A stretch of DNA of 64,000 nucleotides from Nitrospirota bacterium (GCA_024275315.1 JAJRZK010000002.1:1-64000), one strand, 5' to 3'; positions 51,427 to 61,241 are shown, counted from the first letter of the stretch. The notes: generated from the sequence alone by a model not told the origin. Made by a program: numbers and translations.

Positions 51427-53805
51427 TTAACAACTTTGCAACATGACAAACGTAGCGCCTTCACCACCTCGCCCGGGCGACGCCGACTTGTAATCGCTTA
51501 CATACGGAGATGAGGACAAATAGTCGCGCACAGCTTCGCGCAAAGCTCCTGTTCCCTTCCCATGAATTATGAGAAGCCTGGTTTCCTGGCCGCAAAAAGC
51601 CGTATCCAGGAATTTTTCAACAGCGTCCAGCGCCGCGTCGACCCTCATACCCAAAATGTTAAGCTCCCTGGTTTCGCCACGCCCATCGAGAGTCTCTTCA
51701 TGAAACACGGTTGATTCAATTTTCTTCAAACGCGCCGGTTTCACATCATTACCGATTCCCACGACATCCTTGACGGCGACACTCATCCGGATAGACCCCA
51801 TCGTCACATTAACCTTGCCCCCCTCAGGGGCCGAATCCAAGACACCTCGCTGTTCCAGTGGAATGATATATACACGATCACCCGCCTTAAGTTTTTCCCT
51901 TGAGATTTTCTCTTCAGGTATCGCCGCATCGCGGGTCTCGGCGGCTATGGATTCGAGCTGTCCTATCGATTGTTTGATTACATCCCTGGAAGCCTCCTGC
52001 GCCTTGGCTTTTTCCAGCAAATCGTTGAGAGCGCGGCGAGTGGACAGGATATGGCCGGACAGCTTGCGTTTAGCGTTTTTCGCCATCTCGTCCCGTTGTC
52101 TTGCCAGCTCTTGGCGCGCTCTGCCGGCCTCTGCGCGCATTCTCTCGGCCTGCGCCAGGGCTTCAGCGGTTTTTCGCCTGGCCAGCTCCATTTGTGTCTG
52201 TTGATCACGCAATTCGGCCAGGACTTGCTCTATCTTCCTGTCTCCGCCAAGCAACCTGGCCTTGGCCGACGAAATAACAGCCTCGTCCATCAGAAGCTTT
52301 TCGGCCACCGCGATGGCGGAGCTTTCACCGGGAACGCCCACGATCATCCTGTACGTGGGCGCGGCCTCCTTAACGTCAAACTCCATCGACACGTTGTGGA
52401 ACATGGGCTCTGTTTGAGCGAGAGTCTTAAGCTCATGGAAATGGGTCGTCACCACCACATCCGCACCATGTTCGGTCAACCTGTCCACGACCGCCGCGGC
52501 AAGGGCGCTACCCTCTTTCGGGTCCGTATTTATCATCAGTTCGTCGAGCAGGACAAGTGATGACGCTCCCGCGTTGTTCATTATTTCGTTGATCGAAACA
52601 AGATGCCCGGAAAACGTGGACAGATCGTCTGTTATGGACTGGCTGTCTCCTATATCCGCGTATATATCCCTGTAAAACGGGATACCCGATCCCTCCTGCG
52701 CCGGTATGAAAAGCCCCATCCTGGCCATAACGGCCACAAGACCTGTGGTGGACAAAGCCACGGTTTTTCCACCGGTGTTGGGACCGGATATTATCAGGGC
52801 GCAGGCTCCCTCCGGCATAACAATATCGTTGCCAATGATGTTTTTCCCTTCAATTGTCATCACCGGATGCGCCACATTTTTCAAGCTGATCCTGGTTGTA
52901 AAACTTGGACGGACACAATTGTAATCCAACGCGAACCGCGCTCTTGCGGATATCATATCCAGCTTGCACAGGGCCTGATATACAGCTCCGATGGTTTGCG
53001 CCTCTTCCGCCACCATCGCCGTAAGGTCGGACAACAGCTTGTCTATCTCGTCGGAAAGCTCCATTTCCACTGTTCGCATCCTGTTGTTAAGCTCGACCAG
53101 GGCTTTAGGTTCTATATAAAATGTCTGGCCGGAATTAGACGAATCGTGGATTATCCCTTCCACGTGGTGTTTATGCTCGGCCTTTATCGGTAATACAAAC
53201 CGGTTGTCGCGCAAAGTGACGTAATCGTCCTGGAGCATCGGTTCAAATCGGGCGTCTTTCAATATGCCGCTGGCCTTTGCCTGTATGGAGCGTCTTAGGG
53301 AGTTCAAGGTTTTGTGGAGGCGCTCAATTCCCGGGGTCGCGTCAGCTCTGACCTGGCCGTCTTCATCGATTGATTCGACGATAAGCTCTGCCATACCATG
53401 AACGTCTGGTATATCGACCCGAATAGGATCTATTTCCACGCTGTCATTTTCTCCGATAATGACGGCGAGCCTCGCTCCTGTTTTAAGCACTGGAACAAGG
53501 AGCCGGAGATCGGCTCCGCTAAGGGTTACGGCTTTTACGGCCTGTCGCAAAAGCCTGGTCACGTCTTCGCACGGTTCTATGTCAAAATCCGGCCTCGCCT
53601 CCATCAACGCCAGCATGGCGGCGGTTTCGTCGAGCCACTGTTCGGCCGTTTTCCTGTCCTGGGCCATTGACCTCGCGACGGACACCGTTTTCCCACCCGG
53701 AGTGTTGGCGCGGGAAGCCACCGCTTTTTCCACATCGTGTATACCCAGGGCCGCTAATGAGCGGTCACGAACCTTGCTGTCCACCATTTTCGCGTTTGTC
53801 GTCAT
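51427..53805 (-). CDS. mutS2: MutS2 family ATPase/endonuclease
   Basis: 792 residues. Core clamp region (about 1-330), ATPase domain with Walker A SGPNTGGKT (about 345), DIGDSQSITDDLSTFSGHL and Walker B LVLLDELMINTDPKEGSALA. A long coiled coil (about 520-640) is followed by the KOW-like linker and C-terminal Smr nuclease domain (LNILGMRVDAALDAVEKFLD, IIHGKGTGALREAV). MutS2 acts in recombination suppression and ribosome collision rescue. The usual DELGAGTDP is DELMINTDP here. ATG 53805 overlaps the small membrane gene upstream by 41 bases; ATG 53787 is an alternative. Confidence 0.96.
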   Translation of the reverse strand: MTTNAKMVDSKVRDRSLAALGIHDVEKAVASRANTPGGKTVSVARSMAQDRKTAEQWLDETAAMLALMEARPDFDIEPCEDVTRLLRQAVKAVTLSGADLRLLVPVLKTGARLAVIIGENDSVEIDPIRVDIPDVHGMAELIVESIDEDGQVRADATPGIERLHKTLNSLRRSIQAKASGILKDARFEPMLQDDYVTLRDNRFVLPIKAEHKHHVEGIIHDSSNSGQTFYIEPKALVELNNRMRTVEMELSDEIDKLLSDLTAMVAEEAQTIGAVYQALCKLDMISARARFALDYNCVRPSFTTRISLKNVAHPVMTIEGKNIIGNDIVMPEGACALIISGPNTGGKTVALSTTGLVAVMARMGLFIPAQEGSGIPFYRDIYADIGDSQSITDDLSTFSGHLVSINEIMNNAGASSLVLLDELMINTDPKEGSALAAAVVDRLTEHGADVVVTTHFHELKTLAQTEPMFHNVSMEFDVKEAAPTYRMIVGVPGESSAIAVAEKLLMDEAVISSAKARLLGGDRKIEQVLAELRDQQTQMELARRKTAEALAQAERMRAEAGRARQELARQRDEMAKNAKRKLSGHILSTRRALNDLLEKAKAQEASRDVIKQSIGQLESIAAETRDAAIPEEKISREKLKAGDRVYIIPLEQRGVLDSAPEGGKVNVTMGSIRMSVAVKDVVGIGNDVKPARLKKIESTVFHEETLDGRGETRELNILGMRVDAALDAVEKFLDTAFCGQETRLLIIHGKGTGALREAVRDYLSSSPYVSDYKSASPGRGGEGATFVMLQSC

Positions 53806-53950
53806 TTTCCAATCTTGCCCTTCGCCTGGCTTGGGCGATCTTTTTTCTGCGTTGTCTTTGCCCCCAGGCGAGCCAATTGAACCAGCGGGTCAGTATCATG
53901 GCGAGAACCAGCCCCAGGACAAGATATATCAGAGTCAGGTATTGTTCCAT
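53765..53950 (-). CDS. Small membrane protein with polybasic tail
   Basis: 61 residues: one membrane helix (about 6-24, LTLIYLVLGLVLAMIL), an aromatic interface (TRWFNWLAW), then an Arg/Lys-rich cytoplasmic tail (GQRQRRKKIAQARRRARLEN). The 3' end overlaps the start of mutS2 on the same strand, which favours coupling. No good ribosome site is visible and no family is recognised, so it is a tentative gene. Confidence 0.5.
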   Translation of the reverse strand: MEQYLTLIYLVLGLVLAMILTRWFNWLAWGQRQRRKKIAQARRRARLENDDKRENGGQQGS

Positions 53951-54096
53951 AAGTGTTATGACTTACCGGATCAGTCCGGCAAAAACTTGTATGAGATATT
54001 ATATGATTATTCCGGTTTCAAGGATAATACTCTGATTCGCAGGGGTTGATCCGGACAATGAATGGATAGTCCAGAAGTGGCGTGTCGTCAACCGGG

Positions 54097-55386
54097 TTAT
54101 ATTTTCAGTTCCTTGTTTATCCCGCTGTCAGGTTTTCTGGGTTCCCTGATCAGGTATACCTTTCCCCTGTCCACCAACACCTCCGCCGGTGACGTGTGGG
54201 AAAGAAAATAAATCATTCCGGCTGTATAACCGTAAGCTCCGGAATTGAATATGCCCAATATATCGCCAATTCCAGGTTCTGCCAACAATACTTTCCTGGA
54301 ATACTGGTCCGGTGTGGCGCACAACGGGCCTGCGACTATGTATTTACGTTTCCTGACAGCTGTCATCTTGTTGACAACCGCCGTGGGATAATTTTTGTTC
54401 AGCGCTATCGGGATCAGAGCGTGATGTATTCCTCCGTTCGTAATTACATAGCGAGTATTGCCGGAGGTTTTAAGGTCGGTCACTTCACTCAGATAAACAC
54501 CCGACGGACCGACAAGATACCTACCAGGCTCCATCAATATTTTTACTTTTCCCTGTCCGTTGATCTTTTCCAGTTCGGCTTTGATTTTTTCCAGTGTTTT
54601 ACCGACACGGTTTAAATCCAGCTCCGGCTCGCCTTCCTGGTAGGGGATACCGAGCCCGCCACCGAAATTCAGCGTTTTCAGGTTGAAACCTTTCTTTACG
54701 GAAAACCCGATGGCCCACCTGGCAAAAGCTTTATAAGCCGATGTCAGAGCTTTCGCCGCAATAAACTGTGTCCCTGCAAAACAATGAAACCCGGTTAATT
54801 CAACCCGTGAGTCACTCATGGCTTTTTCAAACAGACAGTCGACATATTTTTCATCAACCCCAAACTTCCTGGAGCCGCCCACCATCACTTCACCACCGGT
54901 TTGTAAGCCAAAATCAAGATTCACCCGCAAGGCTATCCGTTGTGGTTTGCGCCGGTAACTCAGGAGACCAGAAACGTTTATAACCCGGTCAAGCTCCGTT
55001 TCCGATTCTATGTTGATCGAGCCGATGGAGTTTTTAACGGCCAGCTCTATTTCATCAACCCCCTTTCCCGGACCGGCGAAAATGATCTTGGACGGGGCGA
55101 ATCCCGCTTCCAGCGCCATCGAAAGCTCAGCGGCGGAGGCGACTTCCGCTCCGGACCCCGCACGGCGAAATACGTTTGCCACGGACCGGTTGGGGTTTGC
55201 CTTTACCGAATAATATATTTGCACCCCGTCGGGAATGGACGATTTCAAGGCTGCGTATTGCTGACGCATCACTCCTGCGTCATACACGTAAGCTGGGGTT
55301 CCGACGGCCTCAACAATTTTATCGACAGGAGCGCCGCCAACCAGCAACAGTCCTTTTCTGGCTTTAAACCTGGATATTATATCCAT
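54097..55386 (-). CDS. PLP-dependent decarboxylase, LysA/BtrK-like (fold type III)
   Basis: 429 residues. Alanine-racemase-fold decarboxylase: YYSVKANPN with the PLP Lys (about residue 61), NFGGGLGIPY phosphate loop, EPGRYLVG (Arg contact) and, near the C-terminus, GPLCATPDQY. True diaminopimelate decarboxylases have CES after GPxC and HIGSQ in the middle; here the corresponding segments are CATPD and FAGTQ. These changes resemble BtrK-type and exosortase-associated decarboxylases that act on carrier-protein-bound or other substrates. It may still serve lysine synthesis if no other lysA exists. It ends the run downstream of ftsZ. Confidence 0.85.
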   Translation of the reverse strand: MDIISRFKARKGLLLVGGAPVDKIVEAVGTPAYVYDAGVMRQQYAALKSSIPDGVQIYYSVKANPNRSVANVFRRAGSGAEVASAAELSMALEAGFAPSKIIFAGPGKGVDEIELAVKNSIGSINIESETELDRVINVSGLLSYRRKPQRIALRVNLDFGLQTGGEVMVGGSRKFGVDEKYVDCLFEKAMSDSRVELTGFHCFAGTQFIAAKALTSAYKAFARWAIGFSVKKGFNLKTLNFGGGLGIPYQEGEPELDLNRVGKTLEKIKAELEKINGQGKVKILMEPGRYLVGPSGVYLSEVTDLKTSGNTRYVITNGGIHHALIPIALNKNYPTAVVNKMTAVRKRKYIVAGPLCATPDQYSRKVLLAEPGIGDILGIFNSGAYGYTAGMIYFLSHTSPAEVLVDRGKVYLIREPRKPDSGINKELKI

Positions 55387-55395
55387 ACCACGAAA

Positions 55396-56037
55396 CTAGT
55401 TTCCATCGGTCACGTTTTGCCGTGACTGTCTTAGCGCGAGAAACAGCTCTACTTTCAGCACTATCAGTCTTGTCATGCGCTTTAGAAATCTCGATCCGTA
55501 GCCTTCCATGAAACGTGACGGCGCCTGGCTTCCAAACGCAATTGCTCCGAAAAGGCGGCCTTCGAACGCCATGGGCGTTATAGCTTCGGAACGGACCCGT
55601 CTGCTTTTGCCGTTGGGAAAAAACCGTTCCGTTCCAGAACGCAGATTGCCACGTAGCACCGGTTCATCTTTATCGGTAAAACAACTCGACAGATCCTCCG
55701 GGTCCAGGAATATGACGTGATCCGACTCCAGGTATACGCTTTTGTCTGTCTTCTTGTAATCAGCCGGATAAAACTCCAGCATCTCCGGCTCCAGACACAC
55801 GGTTATCAACTCTATCTTGAAAATCCTGCGTCCCTGTATCAATATGGTATCGAACATTTCCTTGAACGTTGGAGCGGCGAAAATAAGTTTTTCAACCTCG
55901 TCCATGCGCTCCTGAATTTCTTCGTTATCCGTAGAACAGCTAACCACACGTTGCAGGTTTTTTCGCAACAGCGAGTTGTGCTGGCGAAGCTGGATGTTGG
56001 TCATTTTAACCGCCCTGGAGGCGAGCTCTTTTCTCAT
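55396..56037 (-). CDS. DUF484 family (GAF-like) protein
   Basis: 213 residues. An N-terminal helix (IQLRQHNSLLRKNLQRVV) and coiled coil lead into a GAF-like fold (about 60-205): DEVEKLIFAAPTFKEMFDTILIQG, ITPMAFEGRLFGAIAFGSQ and a final helix ending FLALRQS. The pattern fits DUF484. GAF-like domains bind small ligands; none is predicted. It begins 15 bases after the ftsZ stop and ends 9 bases before the decarboxylase start, so all three are likely co-transcribed. Confidence 0.8.
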   Translation of the reverse strand: MRKELASRAVKMTNIQLRQHNSLLRKNLQRVVSCSTDNEEIQERMDEVEKLIFAAPTFKEMFDTILIQGRRIFKIELITVCLEPEMLEFYPADYKKTDKSVYLESDHVIFLDPEDLSSCFTDKDEPVLRGNLRSGTERFFPNGKSRRVRSEAITPMAFEGRLFGAIAFGSQAPSRFMEGYGSRFLKRMTRLIVLKVELFLALRQSRQNVTDGN

Positions 56038-56052
56038 GGTACCCGCCCCCGG

Positions 56053-57306
56053 TCAATCGACGTGCCTGCGAATGAATGTTGGTATATCCAGGTCCTCGTC
56101 AAAACCGGTTGTGTCCATACGCACCGATCTCAGGTTCGGGCGGTTGGGCTTGGTCTCTGTTTTGTGGAACTTGGGCTGATCCAAAGCGTCATCCGCGCTA
56201 TTGAGACGTTCCTTGACGATCGTCTTGATCTTGTCCCGCCGGCCCGGATCCATCTTCATCTCATTTCGGCGGAAGTCGTCGGCGCGCTGAATCTCCCTTG
56301 CGCTTTTAAACCCGGTCGCTATGACGGTGACCGTCACGGTGTCTTTTTTGCTCTCGTCGATTACGGTTCCAAATATCACTTCTGCGTCCTCATCCGCGGA
56401 TTCTGTTATCAGAGAGGCCGCTTCGTCTATTTCGAACAGCGACAGATCAGATCCGCCGGTTATGTTTATGAGAATACCTTTGGCTCCTTCTATGGATGAG
56501 TCTTCCAGCAGAGGACTGTTTATCGCCGCGTGAGCCGCTTCTACCGCCCGATCATCTCCTACGCCCACTCCTGTGCCCATCAGAGCCATTCCCCTGGCGC
56601 TCATAATGGTTTGGACATCGGCGAAATCCAGGTTGACCATGCCGCCAACGGTAATCAGTTCCGAGATACCTTTCACCGCCTTGCACAATATGCCGTCCGC
56701 GATGGCGAACGCCTCCGTCGCCGGCATCTTTTTCGCCACAAAGCTCAGAAGCTGCTGGTTTGGAATCGTAATCAGCGTATCGACGTTCTTGCGAAACTCC
56801 ATCAACCCTTCTTCGGCGAACTGGGCGCGTCGCCTCCCTTCAAAGCCGAAAGGCTTGGTTACGACGCCAACGGTCAACGCGCCCATTTCCTTGGCGATCG
56901 AAGCGATGACAGGGGCGGCCCCGGTGCCGGTTCCACCTCCCATCCCCGCTGTGATAAACACCATGTCGGAGCCGTCCAGCAGGGCATGGATGGATTCGTG
57001 GTCTTCCTCGGCCGCCGCCCGGCCCACCTTCGGCCTGCCTCCGGCGCCTAATCCTTTGGTGATCTGCTTGCCAATCTGTAGCCGGTTTGGAACAGGCGAG
57101 CTTTTCAGAGCCTGGGCGTCCGTGTTGGCGACGATGAACTCCACGCCGGTAACGCCTTCTCTGAACATGGTAGCGACTGCGTTCCCGCCACCACCACCTG
57201 CCCCTATGACCTTTATGGTTGCCATATAGCTTTTTTGATCGTCTTCGTCGGTGTAATCAAAATACACCTGACCTTCATCCTGGTCTATGAAATCAGAGTC
57301 ATGCAT
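56053..57306 (-). CDS. ftsZ: Cell division protein FtsZ
   Basis: 417 residues, tubulin-like GTPase that forms the Z ring. GAGGGGGNAV (nucleotide contact), the tubulin signature GMGGGTGTGAAP, NVDTLITIPNQQLL and the T7-loop region NLDFADVQTIM. A variable linker (about 335-400) ends in the conserved tail LDIPTFIRRHVD that binds FtsA. GGGGAG lies 7 bases before the ATG. It follows ftsA by 53 bases. Confidence 0.99.
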   Translation of the reverse strand: MHDSDFIDQDEGQVYFDYTDEDDQKSYMATIKVIGAGGGGGNAVATMFREGVTGVEFIVANTDAQALKSSPVPNRLQIGKQITKGLGAGGRPKVGRAAAEEDHESIHALLDGSDMVFITAGMGGGTGTGAAPVIASIAKEMGALTVGVVTKPFGFEGRRRAQFAEEGLMEFRKNVDTLITIPNQQLLSFVAKKMPATEAFAIADGILCKAVKGISELITVGGMVNLDFADVQTIMSARGMALMGTGVGVGDDRAVEAAHAAINSPLLEDSSIEGAKGILINITGGSDLSLFEIDEAASLITESADEDAEVIFGTVIDESKKDTVTVTVIATGFKSAREIQRADDFRRNEMKMDPGRRDKIKTIVKERLNSADDALDQPKFHKTETKPNRPNLRSVRMDTTGFDEDLDIPTFIRRHVD

Positions 57307-57359
57307 TTTCCATCTCCCCTATGTATATGTCTAAAACATTTTCCTTTTGTTATTGTTCG

Positions 57360-58595
57360 TTAGAAAAACTCGGTCACCCACTCTTTCATCCTGGATAAAA
57401 CCCTGTCGAACATGTTTCTTCCTCGCAGTCTGTGTCTCTTTCCGGACAGGTGGTCGTTGTATCCGTAAAGAACCAGCCCCACCGCCGTGGCGTAAAGCGG
57501 GCTTTTAATCAAATCCACCAACCCTCCAACCCCCTTGGGCACACCGCGCCTTATAGGGATCTCAAAAACAGCCTCGGCCATCTCCGGCATTCCCTCCATA
57601 ATGGAAGCACCGCCAGTCAACACCAGGCCGGAGGCTATTTTCTTGTTCTCGATAAACCCGTTCAACTCAAACTCCTGCTTTATCAAAGCAAATATCTCCG
57701 CTACCCGCGGTTCTATAATGTCCGCCAGAACCCTGCGCGAAAGTTGACGAGGTTCGCGCCCTCCGACGCCGGGCACTTCAATTACTTCATTCTCGGCCAC
57801 CATGGCGGTCGTGGCGCATCCATACATTCTTTTGATTTTTTCCGCTTCATGGTTCGGAGTTCTCAATCCAATCGCCACATCAGACGTTAAATGGTTTCCC
57901 CCAATCGCCACAACCGATGTGGTTTTTATCGATCCGTTCATGAAAATGGCGATGTCGCAGGTGCCTCCCCCCATATCAATCAACCCCACGCCAAGCTCTT
58001 TTTCATCGTCATCGAGCACCGCTTGGGCCGAGGCAAGCTGTTCTACGGCAATATCGTTAACTTCCAGGCCGGCCCTGTTTACCGATCGGATGATATTCTG
58101 GGCAGAAGTGACGGCGCCGGTGATGATATGCACTTTCGCTTCCAGCCTGACTCCGTTCATCCCGACTGGTTTTAATATCCCGTCCTGGTCGTCTACTATG
58201 AATTCCTGTTCGAGTGTGTGGATCACCTCCCTGTCCATGGGAATATTCACCGCCTTGGCCTGTTCTATGACTCGCTCCACATCTTGATCTGTAACTTCAG
58301 AACTTTTTACGGCGACCACACCGTGGCTGTTAAACCCCTTGATATGCCCTCCTGCGATACCGACATACACCGATTCTATTTCCATTCCGGCCATCAGTTC
58401 GGCCTCTTCCACCGCGTGTTTTATCGACTCTACGGTAGCTTCAATGTTAACGACCACACCTTTGCGCAAACCTCGTGACGGATGGGTTCCAAGACCTATT
58501 ATCTCTATGTTGTCTTCACGAACCTCCGATACAACACAGCATATTTTGGTTGTTCCAATATCCAGTCCGACAATAATCTGCTTATCCTTAGCCAT
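57360..58595 (-). CDS. ftsA: Cell division protein FtsA
   Basis: 411 residues, actin-like membrane tether of FtsZ. IIVGLDIGTTKICCVVSE (phosphate 1), IDMGGGTCDIAIF (phosphate 2), LTGGASIMEGM (adenosine). The last 15 residues (DRVLSRMKEWVTEFF) form the amphipathic membrane-targeting helix. ATG 58595 overlaps the ftsQ stop; an upstream in-frame start at 58640 adds 15 residues not seen in the family. Confidence 0.98.
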   Translation of the reverse strand: MAKDKQIIVGLDIGTTKICCVVSEVREDNIEIIGLGTHPSRGLRKGVVVNIEATVESIKHAVEEAELMAGMEIESVYVGIAGGHIKGFNSHGVVAVKSSEVTDQDVERVIEQAKAVNIPMDREVIHTLEQEFIVDDQDGILKPVGMNGVRLEAKVHIITGAVTSAQNIIRSVNRAGLEVNDIAVEQLASAQAVLDDDEKELGVGLIDMGGGTCDIAIFMNGSIKTTSVVAIGGNHLTSDVAIGLRTPNHEAEKIKRMYGCATTAMVAENEVIEVPGVGGREPRQLSRRVLADIIEPRVAEIFALIKQEFELNGFIENKKIASGLVLTGGASIMEGMPEMAEAVFEIPIRRGVPKGVGGLVDLIKSPLYATAVGLVLYGYNDHLSGKRHRLRGRNMFDRVLSRMKEWVTEFF

Positions 58596-59445
58596 GAGCC
58601 CTGCCCTTATCATCCGAAATAGTCGTTTTGTATTTGACAATCACTTTGTCGGAAAAAGTTAAATCTATTGATTCCACGGAACCCTCCTTCCCCCGAATAA
58701 TATAATCCACGGTGCGCAGCCTCTCGGCCTCATCTGTCCACACCCGCTTCGGGGCGAACACAGATACGTCAGAACCGGCGAACCGCAATTCGACACGACC
58801 GCTTTCGGACATGTCTATCTTTGCAAGTGCGCTTCGACCAAACAGCATGTACCCTGACAATCTTTGAATCGCCAATATCCCTCCTTCTATCAGGCGGGTA
58901 TCAATCCTGGCTCCCGGTTTCAATTCCGACACGCTGGTGTTTATTCCATAAATGACTGGAAACGGGTTTTTTTCGGCGTCCCCGAAATCTTTCAATAAAT
59001 ATCCATACTCATCCACGAGCCACAGCCGCCCCGCCATAACCGTGGCCACCGGTGTCCGTTCTGTTACGGCCACCACCAGGCTTGAGGGTAACTGTCTGTG
59101 AAGCTTTACAGAGGAGATCCAGGGCAGGGATTCCAACCGTTTTCCGGCTTGCCGTATGTCAAACTCGAATATGTTCTCGCCCCGAGCATCTCCAAGCGTT
59201 TTTTCTATTTCAGATTTGCTTACAATTCTGTTTCCGGTTATTTCGATCCGCTCGATTTGAAAATATCCGTACGTGATCGAGGTTTCGTATATAAATTTAA
59301 CCGTTATCGCAAGAGAAACAGCAAAAACCGCCATTAGTGTTATCTTTCCCGCAATGAGCAACGGCGCGGCCAGACGCTCTTTTGTTTTCTTGTGTTCGGC
59401 GTTGTTTCTATTACGCCGACCTGGCCTTGTCTTAATTTTTATCAT
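58588..59445 (-). CDS. ftsQ: Cell division protein FtsQ
   Basis: 285 residues, bitopic divisome protein. Basic cytoplasmic tail (TRPGRRNRNN), one membrane helix (about 36-55, ITLMAVFAVSLAITVKF), a POTRA domain (FQIERIEITGNRIVSKSEIEKTL; LPSSLVVAVTERTPVA) and the FtsQ C-terminal beta domain (LWLVDEYGYLL). ATG 59445 lies inside the ddl 3' end (14-base overlap). Confidence 0.93.
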   Translation of the reverse strand: MIKIKTRPGRRNRNNAEHKKTKERLAAPLLIAGKITLMAVFAVSLAITVKFIYETSITYGYFQIERIEITGNRIVSKSEIEKTLGDARGENIFEFDIRQAGKRLESLPWISSVKLHRQLPSSLVVAVTERTPVATVMAGRLWLVDEYGYLLKDFGDAEKNPFPVIYGINTSVSELKPGARIDTRLIEGGILAIQRLSGYMLFGRSALAKIDMSESGRVELRFAGSDVSVFAPKRVWTDEAERLRTVDYIIRGKEGSVESIDLTFSDKVIVKYKTTISDDKGRAHG

Positions 59446-60373
59446 GTTCGATCGCATCTTCCAGCATTGCCAACACCAGGTCATCAAAGGATATACCCAC
59501 GGCGCCCGCCGCTTTTGGCAACAGGCTTGTCTCTGTCATTCCTGGAATGGTGTTGAGCTCTATGAACCAGACAGTTCCGGACCTGTCCACAATAAGCTCC
59601 GACCTGGACGCCCCCCTACACCGAAGCGCTTCGTGCATCCGCTTTGTTATCTGTTCGGCCTGTTCCAGCGTTTGCTTGTACAGCCTGGCGGGGATGTGAT
59701 AAATTGTTTCCCCTGGCGTATATTTGCTCTTGTAATCATAAAACCCTTGCGCCGCTTCAATCTCGATTGCAGGGAGGGTCTGGCGGCCCACTATACCTAC
59801 AGTAATTAAAGTTCCATCTATATAATCTTCTACCAGGGCTTCGTCATCGTTGGTAAAAACCGCCTCGATGGCGGGTATGATTTCATTTTCCCGAGCGCAT
59901 ATCGACACGTTAAGCGAGGAACCTCCGTTCGCAGGCTTAACGACCACGGGAGTTTTCAAATCCGTTTTTTCAGGATCGAAGTTGCGTCTGAAATATACCC
60001 GGCCGGCGGGGGTCGTTATCCCCTCGGATTTGCATATCAGTTTCGTAAGTGTTTTGCTCATGGCCATTGCGCTTGAAGCCACCCCCGACCCTGTGTATGG
60101 CACACCGGCTATTTCGAGAGCTCCCTGCACGCACCCGTCTTCTCCATACTTTCCATGTAACGCCAAAACGGCCACATCCAGATCATCTGATGTCATGCGA
60201 CTGAGTGCATGCGCCCCAAAATCGATCTTAGCAGCCTTGATTCCCATACGTGCAAGAGAGTCGATTATCGCCTGACCGGTGGCAAGGCTCACCTCCCTTT
60301 CGTTGGATACACCTCCCATAAAAACGGCTATCCTTTTTTCTCTTAAAATTTCCTTGAGCTTTTGCTTATCCAT
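59432..60373 (-). CDS. ddl: D-alanine-D-alanine ligase
   Basis: 313 residues, ATP-grasp enzyme making D-Ala-D-Ala for peptidoglycan. VFMGGVSNEREVSLATG (substrate loop), ALHGKYGEDGCVQG, PYTGSGVASSAMAMSK, VVKPANGGSSLNVSI and IELNTIPGMTE. ATG 60373 overlaps the murB stop; a longer reading from 60400 lacks support. Confidence 0.97.
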   Translation of the reverse strand: MDKQKLKEILREKRIAVFMGGVSNEREVSLATGQAIIDSLARMGIKAAKIDFGAHALSRMTSDDLDVAVLALHGKYGEDGCVQGALEIAGVPYTGSGVASSAMAMSKTLTKLICKSEGITTPAGRVYFRRNFDPEKTDLKTPVVVKPANGGSSLNVSICARENEIIPAIEAVFTNDDEALVEDYIDGTLITVGIVGRQTLPAIEIEAAQGFYDYKSKYTPGETIYHIPARLYKQTLEQAEQITKRMHEALRCRGASRSELIVDRSGTVWFIELNTIPGMTETSLLPKAAGAVGISFDDLVLAMLEDAIEHDKN

Positions 60374-61241
60374 CGAATTCGCCCACAAGCCTGATTTCAC
60401 GCTCTAGAGTCACGTTAAATTTTTCCTCAACCGTATCCTCGATTATCTTCATCAGTCTAAGCGTGTCCCTGGCTGTCGCCCGGCCTCGATTAATGATAAA
60501 ATTAGCGTGCTTTCCGGAAACCTCCGCGTCTCCCACGGCGACTCCTTTAAGGCCAGCCCGCTCGATAAGCCTTCCGGCGGCCTGCCCTTCCGGATTTTTG
60601 TATACGGACCCTGCGCTGGGATATTTCAACGGTTGCCTGGCTTTCCTTTCAGCCTGGTTGGCTCTCATGATTTTGTTAATCGTCTTTTTTTCCCCCTCTT
60701 TCAATATCATCTTCACATCACAGACAACCGCCCCTTCAGGAAAGCTCGATGATCGGTAAGAAAAACCGCACTCATCTCCTGTCAATGTTCTTTGTTCACC
60801 TTCGAAAGTCATAACCGTCACCGCATCTACGACATGCTTCATCTCACCATCCATGGCTCCGGCGTTCATAACCAGAGCCCCTCCCAGCAGGCCCGGAATA
60901 CCATAAGCAAACTCCAATCCCGACACCGATTCTTTCATCAGCAACCCTGAAAGACCTGTAAGAGATACACCAGCTCCGGCAAAGACAACCACGCTCCCGT
61001 CTCCCGGCTTTTCGATGGACACATCACGAAAACCGCAACCCATATGGATAACGACGCCCCGGACACCGGCATCGGACACCAGCAAGTTCGATCCGCCTCC
61101 CATAACACATGTGACCTCGCCCGATCTGAGCCACTGTCCCAGCTCCTTGTTTGTCCCGGGATAAACCAGCTTGTCCGCCGGTCCCCCGATCCTGAATGTT
61201 GTTTTATTCCATAACGGCTCATTTGTCAGGATTTTTCCCAT
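60366..61241 (-). CDS. murB: UDP-N-acetylenolpyruvoylglucosamine reductase
   Basis: 291 residues, FAD enzyme of muramic acid synthesis. NKTTFRIGGPADKLVYP, FAD-binding VMGGGSNLLVSDAGVRGVVI, GIPGLLGGALVMNAGA and PSAGSVYKNPEG with the catalytic Ser, then GDAEVSGKHANFIIN. ATG 61241 gives the normal N-terminus and overlaps the murC 3' end by 23 bases; the longer reading from 61289 would lie further into murC. Confidence 0.97.
   Translation of the reverse strand: MGKILTNEPLWNKTTFRIGGPADKLVYPGTNKELGQWLRSGEVTCVMGGGSNLLVSDAGVRGVVIHMGCGFRDVSIEKPGDGSVVVFAGAGVSLTGLSGLLMKESVSGLEFAYGIPGLLGGALVMNAGAMDGEMKHVVDAVTVMTFEGEQRTLTGDECGFSYRSSSFPEGAVVCDVKMILKEGEKKTINKIMRANQAERKARQPLKYPSAGSVYKNPEGQAAGRLIERAGLKGVAVGDAEVSGKHANFIINRGRATARDTLRLMKIIEDTVEEKFNVTLEREIRLVGEFDG

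Noticed and set aside
51093-51446. 117-codon plus-strand frame
   Set aside because: It runs through the tRNA-Sec gene and its promoter; no protein features.
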